The notes: generated by a model not told the origin, from the sequence alone. A stretch of 64,000 bases of DNA from Halichoerus grypus (GCF_964656455.1 NC_135726.1:5652001-5716000); one strand, 5' to 3'. Positions 43,306 to 55,899 are shown, counted from the stretch's first letter. Program-made: numbers and translations.

Positions 43306-45178
43306 TGTTGGACAAGAACATGCAAATCAACACCTGGAGACTCTGGGAAGGAAAGCCTGAGGAGGGTGTTACCTCCGTGGAGGCTAGTGTTTGTTTACCT
43401 TCATAATGGAGCAGAGAACTAAGCAGGAGAAAGAATAAGCATAACAGTGTCTCTAGATCATCCCACAGCCATATTTATTTTTAGTCCTGAATCTTGGAAA
43501 CAAATTGCTTTTCTGCCAGTGCAGGAGGTTGGAGGGAGTTTACATGTTCTGCGAGGGAGGAATTCAGACAGAAGAATCAACCTTGAACTAACTGAAGTAG
43601 GAAAAATTGTTCTAAATTATTCTACAACGTCAGAGATAAAATATCATAACAGCTTGAAATGAAAAGCATAGTTTTTTAAATATTAAGGCTGAAGGGGTAT
43701 TATATTTATAGGGTGTTTGGCTAAGGTATGACAACATAACTTTTCAGTCAAAGAGAAATTAAGCCTTTATTTGAGAAAATGAGATTGGATTCAGAGTCAT
43801 CAAATATTTTCTAAATTAACAAAGTGTGCCAGGTGCTAAGTGAGTCAGATGTGAAACTTTTAAACAATTATCTTATGTTGTTTATCAGCCAACCCTAGTA
43901 GCTTGTCTCTGAAGGGAAAGATTGAAATGATTCTACACCCAACCCCCCAGATTTCCCTCTCAAGGTTGGGGGGGTGGGGGTAACTTCCTAGATGTTCCAA
44001 TGATTTAGACCTGATTTACAATGTTCTCAAGAATAACAAAGAGGTGTATCTCATAGAACTGATAAGTGTGCTGGGAGGGTCTCTATCTTAGTTCCCTTCC
44101 AGGATTCTCCCAGTAGAGGCAGCCCTCACTAAAGAAGCTCTTACAGACAACTCTGTGTGGCCCATTTTGGCCCAGCAAAAGCCTGGTGTCTCCTGATAGA
44201 CTTACTTCCTTAAAGCCACTCACCACTGCCCCGGGCCGTCCCTGCTTTTTCTAATTTCAAGAGGAACACTCTGAGAGGCCTATCCTTTGCTTCAACAGCT
44301 ACCCTATGATGCTGCCTCTCTCAGACCGATAATCTCTTTCCCTCTGAGGCCTTTCACAGAATTAAGAAAGCATTTGGGGAGCAGCCCTGTTGATTCCAAG
44401 CATCCTCAGCAGCAGAGAAATCTGCATAACAGACAGGAGGAAGGAGGCTGTGGAGAATAAAGTGAGTGATACCATAGTTTGGTCTGTTACTATATTGGGC
44501 ATAAAAATACTTTCAGGGTTTTGACTTTTAAATGATGCAGCCCAGTAGGGGTTCACTGAGCACAGGGCAGACTGACAGGGCAAGAAGAATAATCATTCAG
44601 GAGAATGGTCTTTGAAACTTGAGGTACCGAACTCAATTGGATAATGAAACACTGGGAACTCCACAGGGGATTTTTTTCACCTCTATAAAGAACATTCAAT
44701 TAAATGCTTTTTCATTTGGACAGGAGGGGTGGAGTTATTTTTTCCCCTCTCTTTTCCACAGAAAGTATCTTCTTGGATCCTGGCCTCATTTTTTTTTTCT
44801 GCTTTTTATCACCTGTTTTTACTCCCTCTCGTGATCCGCAATGCCTGCGCACCCTGTCTTCTCACAGGTTGATGGAAATCCCCCACGTTGCCCTTGGAAA
44901 TGCTCGTTACCAAGGAGAGACACAATGGCTTCACTGGGTGATGCATTGGTGATGCTTCCTGAGACTTCTTGTGCCTCCATTTCATGGGCCACTTGCTTAG
45001 CTACTTCTGAAATGCCTTAGTGCTATGAAGGCTGCATTTAACTTAGCCATCTGTGAATAACTCCATCAGGGGCAGATTCAAATCCAAAGTCAAGACTGCT
45101 TCCTGGCCAGAATGTCATCCTGTCCCACAAGGGCCAGCAAGAGTGATTTCCTGACATGAGTCCGATGCTGTTGTCCCT
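43306..45178. other. Unique sequence, nothing recognised
   Basis: No repeat or gene recognised; a G run near 43970-43980. Confidence 0.4.
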
Positions 45179-45208
45179 CCCTTGGGAGCCCTTGGGAGCC
45201 CTTGGGAG
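45179..45208 (+). repeat. 10-bp tandem repeat, 3 copies
   Basis: CCCTTGGGAG repeated three times without error. Confidence 0.95.
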
Positions 45209-46119
45209 TGTGCCATGCATTACATGTGGACTTTCTTACAAATCAATTAGTGCTTGGCACCTTATAGTCTGAAATGATGTCACGCAGCCTGTGTGTAGTC
45301 AGGCGTTGGGCCATGATTTCAAAATTAATGGTCATTGGACTAGCAGAGGTATACATTTCTTTCCTGGAGTGTGACAAGATAGGAGGAATACAAGAAATGG
45401 ACAAAGGAATCCTGAGGATGGGACCATGCAGCTCATTCAATTTTACCCTCCCAGATTGAAGATCTATGGGTACCAGGCTTTGTGCTTTGTGCTTGGTACA
45501 GTGACATATAAGACACAGCTTTTGTCTCATGGGTCTTACAACCTAGTAGAGGGAGCAGGGGATCATAACCTGGAGCCAAGGATATAGAGAGAACCTTGTG
45601 AACGGTCCTTAGGGAGTGCCCAAACCTCCAGAATTGTACATAAACTGAATTTGTTTAAATGAGGGTGTGTGCACATGCATCAGATTTTTCCAGGTAATGG
45701 ATCCATGGCTTTTATGAGATTCTAAGAGGTATATCTCACACACACACACACACACACACACACTACCAAGGGTATGCAGGCCAGCCTGGCTGACAGGGTG
45801 TCCTGTGGTTCCAGGACAGAGAGATGGTAGAATCACCTCTTATCTGAGGTTATAAGAAGTCAAGTAGTTGGGGAAAGTTCAGAGTTGATGGCTCATGTAA
45901 AGAAAAGTGCAACTGAGAAGGAAGGAAAATGAGTCCTCAAAACGAGGAGAGACCACAGAGATACTTCAAGCCAGAGCAGGTACCAAGTGGTCAAAGAGCA
46001 TAGAGATAAGGATCAGGAGCAATAGGTCAAGCCATGTAGGTAGGAGGGCAGTACGGGAGGATGGTGGGTAATAAAGACTCAGGGAGGGGACTGAAGGAGA
46101 TTTGAAGAACTTGGAATGG
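45209..46119. other. Unique sequence with a (CA)n microsatellite
   Basis: (CA)n of about 14 units at 45736-45763. Nothing else recognised. Confidence 0.45.
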
Positions 46120-46270
46120 GGCAGACTTGAGTTCAAATTTGTTAGCTTCTCTTTGCTTAGTTTCTCCAGCTACAAAGTGCAGATACCATTCTATCTCCTC
46201 CAAGGGCTATTGAGAGGAATAAATGACAAACTCATACAAGGCACAAAGCTACTGCTCAGAATAGGACTTT
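46120..46270 (+). mobile_element. MIR SINE relic
   Basis: 'agacttgagttcaaatttg' and 'gcttagtttctccagctacaaagtgcagata...tccaagggctattgagaggaataaatga' match MIR. Confidence 0.7.
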
Positions 46271-46859
46271 GATTGAATTCTAGGGATACCCTGAAAGGAC
46301 TACAATTAGAGGGGACACTTGCTGCCATGGTTTGATGCCACTTAAGTGTTCTAAAATCTGTTCATATTCATCCTTTTTTCCTCTCACTCCTCCCATGTGG
46401 CTCTTGCAGAGTACTGCCTATTATGGAACTAAATTGACTCTTTCCTTGTATTAATCAAAACCCCCACATATGAAATTTCCCCATTTCCCTTTGAGAAGAT
46501 GATTACTTTCCTGATAGAGGATTATTAGGAAGTCTGATGAGGCAGAAGAATGCTCTCCACAGCTACCAAGTCCCACTCACTCAGCCTCTACCATGTGGGT
46601 TCCTGCACCTTGGCAATGCCATCTACACGCAGCTGTCCTGGCCAGGTGTCACCAGATGATCGCAGGTGTTACATGAAGGGGCCATTCCTGAAGGGGCTAC
46701 ACATTTGCACGGCCCCAGCTTGGCATACCTTCTCACCATTGGCCACCTACCTAAATAAATTATCTAGTCTATCTGTCTCTCTCCCTCCCTCCTCCTCTCT
46801 CCCTTAGCTAGCTAGCATGCACTTACTGCATTTGGATTTTTATTAACATATAGCTAATT
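46271..46859. other. Unique sequence, nothing recognised
   Basis: No repeat or gene recognised. Confidence 0.35.
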
Positions 46860-46990
46860 GCTTATTTTTTTCTTCTCCCCCTTGCTATTATGTCACTGAG
46901 GCAGGCACCATATATTATTTATTTCCATTTCTTCCCAGTAGCTGGTTCAGTGTCTGTATGAAAGGTAATCAATACATAATTGACGAACTG
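46860..46990 (+). mobile_element. L2 LINE 3' end relic
   Basis: 'actgaggcaggcaccatatattatttatttcc' and 'gctggttcagtgtctgtatgaaaggtaatcaatacataattgacgaactg' resemble the L2 terminus. Confidence 0.55.
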
Positions 46991-47032
46991 GTTAAGATGA
47001 GTCTAGGTCCCATAACTGATTAATGGAGTATT

Positions 47033-47701
47033 TCCTAAACCAGTAGTTGTCAAAGTGTGGTCTGAGAACTCCAATGGGGTCCCTGAAACACTTTCAGCAG
47101 GTATATAAAGTCAAAACTATTTTCATAATAATTCTAAGATATTATCTGCCTTTTTCACTTTTATTCTCTCACAAACTTTATGAAAAGTTCATTGATAGAG
47201 TTTCAGATTCCACATTGCAACTAGCATTTAAGAAACTAGTACTTCTTAAGTATCAAAGAAGAATATCCACAGTTACCTAAAATACCAAAAATGCTTGTCC
47301 CTTTTTCAACTACATATCTGTGAGGCAGGATTTTCTTCACTTTCTTCAACCAAAGCAATATCACAACAAACTGAATGCTTAAACAGATATAAGAATCCAT
47401 CTGACTCCTATTAGGTCATTCAGTGAAGAGATTTGAAAACATGTAAAACAATGCTACTCTCCTCACTACTTTTTTTGTTGTTGTTTTGGAATATATAGTT
47501 ACTTTTCACAAAAATACGTTATTTGTGCTCACATTTGGTGGGCTTGTCATTATTAATTGGTATATATGTATAATTGTTTTCAGTTTTAATTTCAAATATG
47601 GTCAGTATCAATAGATAAAATCCACATAAACAAAAGGTTTGAGTCCTCAATTATTTTTAAGGGTCTTGAGACCAAAACAGTTAAGAATCACTCTCCTAAA
47701 T
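47033..47701 (+). mobile_element. hAT-superfamily DNA transposon with 8-bp TSDs
   Basis: The element spans 47041-47693. The left end CAGTAGTTGTCAAAGTGTGG and the right end, in reverse GAGAGTGATTCTTAACTG, are inverted repeats typical of Charlie-like hAT elements. TCCTAAAC (47033-47040) and TCCTAAAT (47694-47701) are the 8-bp target duplication with one change. Inside, 47312-47360 translates to LHICEAGFSSLSSTKA, the conserved C-terminal hAT transposase block (YLCE.GFS). The rest is decayed with stops, so it is a dead, internally deleted copy. Confidence 0.85.
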
Positions 47702-47894
47702 TTTTCCATAAAATAGCACAACACTGTAAGATGTTCCTAGGTGTTTTATTTAAAGGGGGAGGGAGGCAGGGCATGTTCTTATTGGTATGGGAAATGCCAT
47801 GTTAAATAAAGTTAAATAGTTAAGTATTTTTCTTTCTTTCATGCCCTCTCAAAGCTTTTATTTCGCTAATGTTGTTTGTAAATATCTAAGGGCA

Positions 47895-48465
47895 AGGTAT
47901 TGGTCTTCTATTGCTGTGTAACAGATTATTACAAATTTAGCTGCCTTGGGCAATAGGCATGTATTATCTTGTGGTTCAGGGGTGTTCTCAGCAGGCTGCC
48001 ATCCAGGTGTCAACTGGGGCTGTGGTCTTTTCTGATGCTCACCTACGGAAGGAGCCACTTTCAAGCTCTCTATTGGCAGAATTCACCTCCTCTGGGTGGT
48101 AGAGTGACGTCTCGGTTTTCTTGCTGGACGTTGGCCAGGAGCTGTTCTTTGTACCTAGAGGCTGCCCAGGGGTCCTTTCCCTCTTCACAGATTCTCTCTC
48201 AGGACATGGCAGTATACTTCTTTAAAGCCAACAGTGGAGAGTCTCCCCAGTCCAGTCTGCGAAGACTGCATCTTACACAGCAAAACATTATTGCAGGAGG
48301 GACATCTATCTCCTTTTCCATATTCTATTGGCCAGAAGCAAGTCATAGATCCTTCCCACACTCAAAAGGAAGGGATCATGCTGGGTGTGAACATGGGAGG
48401 CAGAAATCATGGGTGCTATGCTGTCTACGACAGGTTCAGTCTACGCTTTGCTCTCACTTACTTGA
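47895..48465 (+). mobile_element. MLT1-type LTR relic (MaLR/ERVL)
   Basis: 'ggtcttctattgctgtgtaacagattattacaaatttagctgcctt', 'tgtattatcttgtggttcagg', 'agaggctgcccagg', 'cacattctattgg'-like 'ccatattctattggccagaagcaagtcatag' and 'aggaagggatcatgctgggtgtgaa' are MLT1 landmarks in order. A 174-codon frame crosses it by chance. Confidence 0.75.
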
Positions 48466-49639
48466 CCAAAGGATTGTTTTTTGTACCTATTAATAAGTCA
48501 AGTAACCCTGTTTGAGAAATGTTGATCTCAACTATTCATTATAACTAGACACACTACACTCTCCCAATGTATTTTATAAGGGGTATGTGTGTATATATAG
48601 GTATGTGAACCATAATTTTAAACTCCACTAGTCTGTAAGTCAGCACTCACCTAGAGCTTCAAGAGTATCTAGCTGAGGAAGCAACCTTTCATGTCACAGT
48701 GAGCAGTAGCTAAAGAAGGAACATACTCCTTAAGTGGATACGAGGCGTGTTCTGAGACAGAGGGTGTCACCTGTTTAAGGCCTCATCACCCCGATTCTCC
48801 CTGGGAGCATGCACACAATGCCTGTCACAGAAAGGAGACAACTCTCTGTGCAGACTGGTCAGAAATGGATCCTGAGATTGGGACCTAATATATGATGACT
48901 CTCAGAATCGGAAGACTAGCCTCGAGATGGCCTACGACTCTCAGACTGGAAAGAAATCGTTTAGACCTGTGGGGTTTGCACAGCAAAGCTCTATTTTTCA
49001 AATAAAATACTACATGGCACTCTCTTGATTAAAACAAACAAAGAGTGGACTGCTCTGGTAGAAAGAGTGTCCTGCCCACTGGAACCACACCACTAAGTCT
49101 GTACCATCCATTGTCAGGAAACCTTCAGAGCAATCCTCAAAGGTGACCCTCTGTCTCCTCACAAGGCACAATGGCCTCTCTACACACTCTGTATCCTCCG
49201 GTGCCACCTAAGAGGACCCTTCCTCATGTTTTCCCAAACCCTGTCATTAACTGCCAGCTTAGGGAATCAGATCCAACCAGCTTTTTGTGTAATTAACCAG
49301 AGAAGCACTGAGACTTTGTGACATCTCTAATTTCTGTGAACAACCCAGCCACATAGAAACTGAACAATCAGTGATTGTCTCCCAACCCCACAAGACACCC
49401 TGAGGTGGGGTGGGATGTGAAATCCCCAAGACAAATGGGAAAAGGTGAATGGAGGGCTCATCAGGCCAAACCGTATCAACTTGAATCTAACCTGAGCTAC
49501 TTAGCTCTGTGGATGTAACAAGAAACAGTGAAAACAGCAAAGGAAACCTCCTCTGGCAAGTCCAAAAATGAAACACAATTGCCAGCCTGGTAGGAGATTC
49601 AACCTGGAAGCTCACCTCTACCTGTGCCCAAACCCTGCC
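48466..49639. other. Unique sequence, nothing recognised
   Basis: No repeat or gene recognised. Confidence 0.4.
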
Positions 49640-50035
49640 CATGTTCTCGCCAACAACCTCCTACAAAAGTTGATCCAAAGGCTTAATGAGCCAAAAGGCA
49701 TTAAGAGTCGTGCATGTGAATAATGCTACCAAATCTTGCTTCTTTAATTGGATGCAAATAGCATCACCTAGGCTCCACATCCCAGGACGCACCCTGCTCT
49801 TTGTCACGTAGCACTCTAATGCACCCCGTTCTGAAGAGCCTGGCAGGAGAGGAAGACATTAGCTGTGAGATCTGCTGGCTTCTGCCAAATTCACAAACGC
49901 TGGCAGCTAAGCCTATAGATAGAATGAGGGGTAATTTCATGCAAATGCTCTGTGCTATTCCCTGAGCTCCAAGATTAGAGATGTCAGAAAATGTAAGTGC
50001 TCCTCTGGTTAATAACACAAAGAACTAATTCAGTC
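49640..50035. promoter_or_regulatory. Candidate conserved noncoding element with two octamer motifs
   Basis: Complex non-repetitive sequence with two perfect ATGCAAAT octamers (49752-49759 and 49939-49946), 187 bp apart. The first is preceded by TTTAATTGG and the second by GGGTAATTTC, so each POU-type site lies next to an ATTA/TAAT core. This grammar is common in developmental enhancers. No conservation data are available here. Confidence 0.3.
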
Positions 50036-50675
50036 TGATTCCCTAAGCTGGGAGTTAAAGAGCCGTGATTGTGAACTTACGGAGGGATGGTCTCCTTAGG
50101 GTGATGCTGGAGAGGACCAGGAATGTGCAGAGCCACGGTACCTGATGGGGGAAACAGGGCCACCTTATGAGGGTCGCTCTGAATCACGTTAAGGTGGTGT
50201 CCAGAAGGTCACATGGCTCTCGGGGCTTGGCCATGTTCTTGGTACCTGCTGGAAGTGCGGGCAGATATCATGGGTAGTAATGAGTTTATGCTGCTCCTTG
50301 GAGGAGGCCATTCCAGGCCAAGCCAAAGCTGAAGGTTTTGGGAACAAAATCTGGGAGACATGTGCAAAGGACATGCTTCATTTTATTTTTTCCCTTTCCA
50401 AAAGAGACACTTGATTCCTGGATGCATCCCTCCTAGTTTCTTGGGTACACATTTCTCCATTTTTATATGCCAAATGTTATTTGGTCACAGTCTCCAGAGG
50501 ACATGGCTTTTTATTTAAATAGGGTATTTCTTGGAGATGATTTTACATCTTGCAAATTGTATGTAGCACTGGAATGTTTCAGGGGAAAACAGATGACACC
50601 ATTCCCCTATTGATTGCATCGTAGGTATAGCATAGGGATTACATGTCAGGCTTTGGATTTTCAGCTTTTAATTTT
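50036..50675. other. Unique sequence, nothing recognised
   Basis: No repeat or gene recognised. Confidence 0.35.
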
Positions 50676-50940
50676 CAGATTAGCCTGAAATATCTATGAT
50701 GGTTTTTGAGATGAGGACACACACCTCCCTCCTTTATCTCCCTCCACACAGTCACCAGAATACATCTGACTCCTAACTTTTCTAAAAGAAAGAAAAGAAA
50801 TTATTGTCAATTTGGAATCTATAGATGGCTTCATCTATCAGATTTCTAGAATAGATTGTAAGATTGTAGATGAACAAATCTCAAGCCAGACGGTATATGT
50901 TATTAAAAGCAAGAGCATGATTAATTGGTCATTTTCTCGG
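50676..50940 (+). repeat. Direct repeat, copy A (about 265 bp)
   Basis: Matches 51874-52364 (after removing the SINE there) at roughly 80 percent by eye, with shared blocks such as AACTTTTCTAAAAGAAAG and AGCCAGACGGTATATGTTAT. Sequence outside the copies is not similar. It may be an old local duplication or two copies of an unnamed repeat. Confidence 0.85.
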
Positions 50941-50944
50941 AGGC

Positions 50945-51135
50945 TGACTTAGGATTGGGTCCTGCTTTCCCCCACTGGCTGTGAGACCCAGTGAAAGGCC
51001 CTTAACTTCTCTGGGCTACATATTTCTCTAATCAGTCTAGGATACTAATATTTCTTACTTCTTAGGCTAATGTTAATAAGGATTAAATAAGGCCATGCAC
51101 ATGGCTAGCCTATAATAAATGATCAATAAATAGCA
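50945..51135 (+). mobile_element. MIR SINE relic
   Basis: 'gtcctgctttcccccactggctgtgagacccagtgaaaggcccttaacttctctgggct' and 'aataaggattaaataaggccatgcacatggctagcctataataaatgatcaataaat' follow MIR. Confidence 0.8.
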
Positions 51136-51873
51136 CCTAAACTATTTTTCATTGACTTATGTAATTAAAGCCCAAAGCAAAAGTTTTTTGCACATAGCAA
51201 GTACTCAGAGTTTCTCTATCATCCTCAGGTATCTACCCACACACAGCACCCCTCTGCAATGGCAATTTCTTCCAAATAATATAACAAGTCAAATGGAACA
51301 TGTTTTCTGTTTACCCCCCAGGACATATGTTCTGCTTTCTATTTTTTGTTTTTGTTTTTGACAGTGTACCATACACTAGTAGATTGGCCAGCTATATAAA
51401 TGGGCAAGGTAAAGAAGTCGTATCAATTATTTAAAAAGTTTAGAGACTCAGTTTCCAGAAGAATTCCACTTACAGGTAATTACCTTATCCAGCCCGAGAC
51501 CAGCCCCAGTGGAGAACGGTCTTTAGTAATAAGACCATGGGTTTGTTTTGTCATGTGAGACAAAGGAGCTCTTTACAAATGAATTGTATTTTATTTTATG
51601 GAGCTATCTACTCCAAATAAGTAGAGCCATGACTCACTGGAAATTATGAATCCTCACATGTTCATACCCCTGTTGATTTACAAGTCTTTGAGGTCACGCA
51701 CAAGTGAGGGATGTTTTACTGCTAAGTATTCATGACTCTTGTCCAACTACCCTTGAAAAGAACAGTTTTCTGATTTAGAGGAGCACAGATACATTGCAAG
51801 CAAGCCCTCTGGTGTAGATGTTTCCAGAAATGAGTTTACATATCTTCAATAAGATAGTGTCAATTCTGTCCCA
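51136..51873. other. Unique sequence between the direct repeats
   Basis: No repeat or gene recognised. Confidence 0.35.
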
Positions 51874-52364
51874 CAGATTATCCTGAAATACTGATGATGG
51901 CTTTTTTTTTTTTTTTTAAAGATTTTATTTATTTATTTGACAGAGAGAGAGATAGCGAGAGCAGGAACGCAAGCAGGGGGAGTGGGAGAGGGAGAAGCAG
52001 GCTTCCCGCCGAGCAGGGAGCCCGATGTGGGACTCGATCCCAGGACCCTGGGATCATGACCTGAGCCGAAGGCAGACGCTTAACGACTGAGCCACCCAGG
52101 CGTCCCTGATGATGGTTTTTGAAATAGATAAAAAAAAAAACCACACTCCTCCCTGCATCCCCCTTCATACAGTCCTGAGAATATGACTGATTCTTAACTT
52201 TTCTAAAAGAAAGGAAAGAAACCATCATAAATTAGGAATCCATGGGTGGCTTTACTGATGATCAAATTTCTAGAATAGAATACAAGATTATAGACAGATG
52301 AATCTTGAGCCAGACGGTATATGTTATTAAAATCAAGAGTATGATTAATTAGTCATTTACTTGG
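51874..52364 (+). repeat. Direct repeat, copy B, split by a SINEC
   Basis: Copy B occupies 51874-51900 and about 52111-52364. It aligns with copy A over its full length; a 25-bp stretch around AGCCAGACGGTATATGTTAT is identical. Confidence 0.85.
51891..52115 (-). mobile_element. SINEC, minus strand, with 10-bp TSD, inside copy B
   Basis: SINE body 51901-52105 reading from poly(T) to the head GGGACGCCTGGGTGGCTCAG at 52105. CTGATGATGG at 51891-51900 and 52106-52115 is the target duplication. It inserted after the direct duplication, since copy A lacks it. Confidence 0.94.
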
Positions 52365-52689
52365 CGTGATTTATCTTGTACCTCTCTCCACTGGTGTTGG
52401 AATTGCCTGCTGTGGACGTCAGGTGTACCACTCTGTTATGAATACTAATCAAAGTCCACAGAAGTGCAAATTGAGGGTGAATTTGAGCTCTACCAAACAT
52501 CCATTTTAAAGAGCTTTTATTCAATAGGCCTAAAGTCAAGAAGCCCATAAAAGTATAGAGGAAGGGGAAAAACCAGTAATGGCGAGCTGTGTCACTCTCA
52601 AATGAGCCAAGTGCCAGCCTGAGTCTGCGTACCTGGGACCTCAGGGCTGTCTTCCTGGTGCACTTCTAAAGAAGACAGTCCCGTCTCTT

Positions 52690-53395
52690 CTCCTTCCTAC
52701 ATATTTCTCCAACCCATCCCACTTCTCTCCATTTCAACCGCCAGCCCCATAAGCCAAGCACTGCCCCCTCTCTCCTGAAAGATTGCAACAGCTTCCTCAC
52801 TCTGGTGCCATTAAGTAGAAGAGACTTGTGAGAAGTGTAGCTGACCATACAACACTCTTCTTTAAACCCTTCAGGGGCTTCCATTGCTGTTAGAGAGAAG
52901 CCCTTACTCTTTGACTCAGCCCATAAAGACTGTTCAATCCCACCCCCACCCACCTCTCCTGCTTCATTTCAAATTTTTCTCTGGCTTATTCAATGTGCAT
53001 CAGCCCCGCCACCCTTTTGGAGGGGGTGATGGTGCTCAAACTTCCTTTCTTTCCCAATACTTCTCACCTGTTCGTCACTCTTTTGAAAATGCCCTTCTGC
53101 AGTGCCTCTGCCTGGCTAACTCTGCCTCCTTGTCTATAACTTCAATGTCACTTCTTCCCAGAAACCTCCCTTGCTTCCCCTTCACCTCCCTCTGGAGATA
53201 GTGACCAGCCCCATAGTTTTCCCTTACAGCCCTAATGACAATCAAAATTATCATTAATTATTTTTATAATTAGCCAGTGTCACTTTCTTTTTCCTTCCCT
53301 AGACTCTAACCATGTGTGGGCTGTATGAGGATACAGCTCTGAGCACAATGCAGGGCACAATGCAGAGTAGGCCCTCAGTAAATGAGGGGGTCGAA
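52690..53395 (+). mobile_element. L2 LINE 3' relic (long)
   Basis: Follows L2 over about 700 bp: 'aacccttcaggggcttccattgct', 'acctctcctgcttcat', 'cagtgcctctgcctggct', 'tgtcacttcttcccagaaacctcc', 'atcattaattatttttataatta' and the end 'gagcacaatgcagggcacaatgcagagtaggccctcagtaaatga'. Confidence 0.8.
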
Positions 53396-53399
53396 CAAC

Positions 53400-53830
53400 A
53401 ATGATGAAAGCTGTGGGCGGGACCACTAGCTGCCCACCCAAATCGGTGCCCCTTTCCTCCTGGGCTCACAGCTGGACTGCATTTCCCAATCTTCCTTGCA
53501 GGTAGGTGGTCATGTGACTGAGTGGGTACCCTACATGCCGCTCCTAGGTGCAGACCATAAAAGCCTCTCAGAGCAGCTCCTGATATTTCTGTGTTCTGGC
53601 TGACTGGGATGCTGATGTTTAGAGTCACTTTGAAGGCCATGTGTTAAAACTGGCAGAGCCACCCATTGGCCTGGGTTTCTAAATGACTTCATGGAAGGAA
53701 CTCTCTGACCAAAATTGCTGGTCCAGAACTGTTGTACGAGCAGGACATAAACATCTACACTGCTAAATCACTGACATTTCAGGGTCAATTTGTTACTGCA
53801 ACTTAGCCCACCTATATTAACACGTTACGA
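53400..53830 (+). mobile_element. Probable LTR relic (ERVL/MaLR-like)
   Basis: 'ctggactgcatttcccaatcttccttgcaggtaggtggtcatgtgactgagt', 'tgctgatgttt', 'gaaggccatgtg' and 'gctaaatcactgacatttcagggtcaatttgttactgcaact' resemble a common old mammalian LTR. I cannot assign the subfamily. Confidence 0.5.
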
Positions 53831-54081
53831 TACTAATACATAGGATTCCAGGCCTTGGAAATGAGTAAAAAAAAAAGGGTGTTCCTGGCACACACACATA
53901 CACACTCACACCTCCATGAACATGTAAGTAGACCTCTGGAGGTAGAAGAAAAAAATTGAATCTGACAAAGTATCATATTATGAAAAAATTAGTATTTAAA
54001 TTTTTTTCAATGTATCTCCATTTATTTCTTTCCTCTTACTCACTCAATCTCCAATAACTATGAGAACAGTCTGATTACTGG

Positions 54082-54265
54082 TGTTTCTTTTTTTTTTTAA
54101 TTTGATTATGTTATGTTAGTCACCATACAGTACATCATTAGTTTTTGATGTAGTGTTCAATGATTCATTGTTTTCGTATAACACCCAGTGCTCCATGCAG
54201 TACGTGCCCTCCTTAATACCCATCCCCCCACCCCCTCTCCTCTAAAACCCTCAGTTTGTTTCTTT
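54082..54265 (-). mobile_element. Short L1 3' end, minus strand
   Basis: From a T run (54088-54098) through the reverse of the module-2 3'UTR ('tacatcattagtttttgatgtagtgttcaatgattcatt', 'aacacccagtgctcc') to 'accctcagtttg'. TGTTTCTTT at 54082-54090 and 54257-54265 may be the TSD. Confidence 0.88.
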
Positions 54266-55899
54266 ATAAAGAGCCACCACTGCCTCTTACATTTCTCCCT
54301 ATCTTGACATGCTGCCCTAGTAATTCCAATTAAGGCCCTGGGTGTGGATGAGCCCTCACAGTTAGGAGGGGAGGACCTCCGAAAGCAATAGAAAGTCCAA
54401 AATTCTCACTGAAATTAGAATCTCATCTAGTAAGCAATTCCATTGTTTAATGCAGAACTTACTTTTGCCCTAGGACAGTTCAGGGACAGGAAGAATCACC
54501 AGAAAGATTTTTCAAACAAATAAAAAGTTCTCTATGTCCTTGGGGTTTCTGTCAAGTAATCTGAGGGCTGAGACCCCACCTCCTGTAGGTTACCTCTCTT
54601 TGCCCTCACAGCCCAATGGCTAACTCAAGCTGCGCGGAAGACAGGCTCACGCAGCTTTGCAAGCCTCTGCTGAGCAAGTTAATCTAGCTGAGTTAATGGC
54701 GATGCAGCCACTTACCACCATCACAGAGAGCCTAATCAGTCAGCTGGTTGGAGTTCTGGGGCCTAGGAGCTCGCCCCTCCTTGCCCAGCCTTCCTCTGGC
54801 TTTGGAAACCTCTGTACTTATTAGGAGCACCTGCTCACAGAATTGTGGAGCCTTTGGCCCTAAAAGGGAGGAACTGAGCACTTTCTGGCTCTGAGTATAG
54901 ATCTCCCATGCTCCTGGAAGCCTGTTTCTTCCACAGGAAATGTCCCTGAGTGCCAAGCCTGCAATAATGGAAAGGAACATTTTCTCACATTGAGCCACAC
55001 CTGTTGTCAACAAGCATTTGCTTCCAATCTATTTAAGCTCCATGGGGGAAGGAGGCTGTGTGGGTCTCGGGCATTTTTTTGGCAATGCTGGGCCCACAGC
55101 ACCTGGGAAAGCTTCACAAAGTCTATGCTATTGTTTAAGAAGTGGAGTTGCTCCTGCTAACAGCTGCTGTGTTCCAATAGAGACCTGAGGCCTCTGGGAA
55201 AGTCACAAAAGCCTCACCCAGGCCCCTGTGCAGAACTGAGTGCCAGCCCCTTAGAGTTGAAAAGCAGCCCATGCCTGTTAGGATTCTTGCAGACTCACCA
55301 AGAGTGGGAGCAAAGTAGAGAGAGGGCCAGTTTCTGGCTTGTGATCGGTGCTGGAGCTGCTTTTGTTGTTACTGGTTTAGTTTTGGTCAAAGATGTCACT
55401 AGGAAAAGTTATGTTAAGAGTCTGGATTGACTGAATGCAAATAACCTAAGATGTACTTATCCATCTATAATTTATTTGTTCATCTGTTCTGATTTGTTTT
55501 TATTTATAAACCCATTTATTCTTTCCCCCTTTCCTTCATTCAGAATCAGAGACCCATCCTGGATCCCAGTTCTTCTGATTTGCTCCCTGAGACCCAACTT
55601 CAATTCCTGTCATCTGCCTGATGCCTTAATAACCCCATACCTTCTGCCCCTTGGTAGGGCTCTGCTCCAGAATACAGATATTCTACTCAGCAAAGTGACA
55701 CTCTTGGAGAGGACTTGAGGGCTAAGCATTCATCCACTGCTTAATTCCCCGATGTCATATTGCCCACCCCCAGAGCTTACACTCATATTCACTATGCATA
55801 GCTTCAGGGTTCACATGTGCCCAACCTTCTTTGAATCATTCAGACACAGTAAGCCCGTCCTTCTTGAGAATTCCCGCAGCAACATGGCATAGTTCTCTA
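54266..55899. other. Unique sequence, nothing recognised
   Basis: No repeat or gene recognised. Confidence 0.4.

Noticed and set aside
47969..48493. Plus-strand frame of 174 codons
   Set aside because: It lies almost wholly in an MLT1 LTR relic, and the peptide has no known motif.
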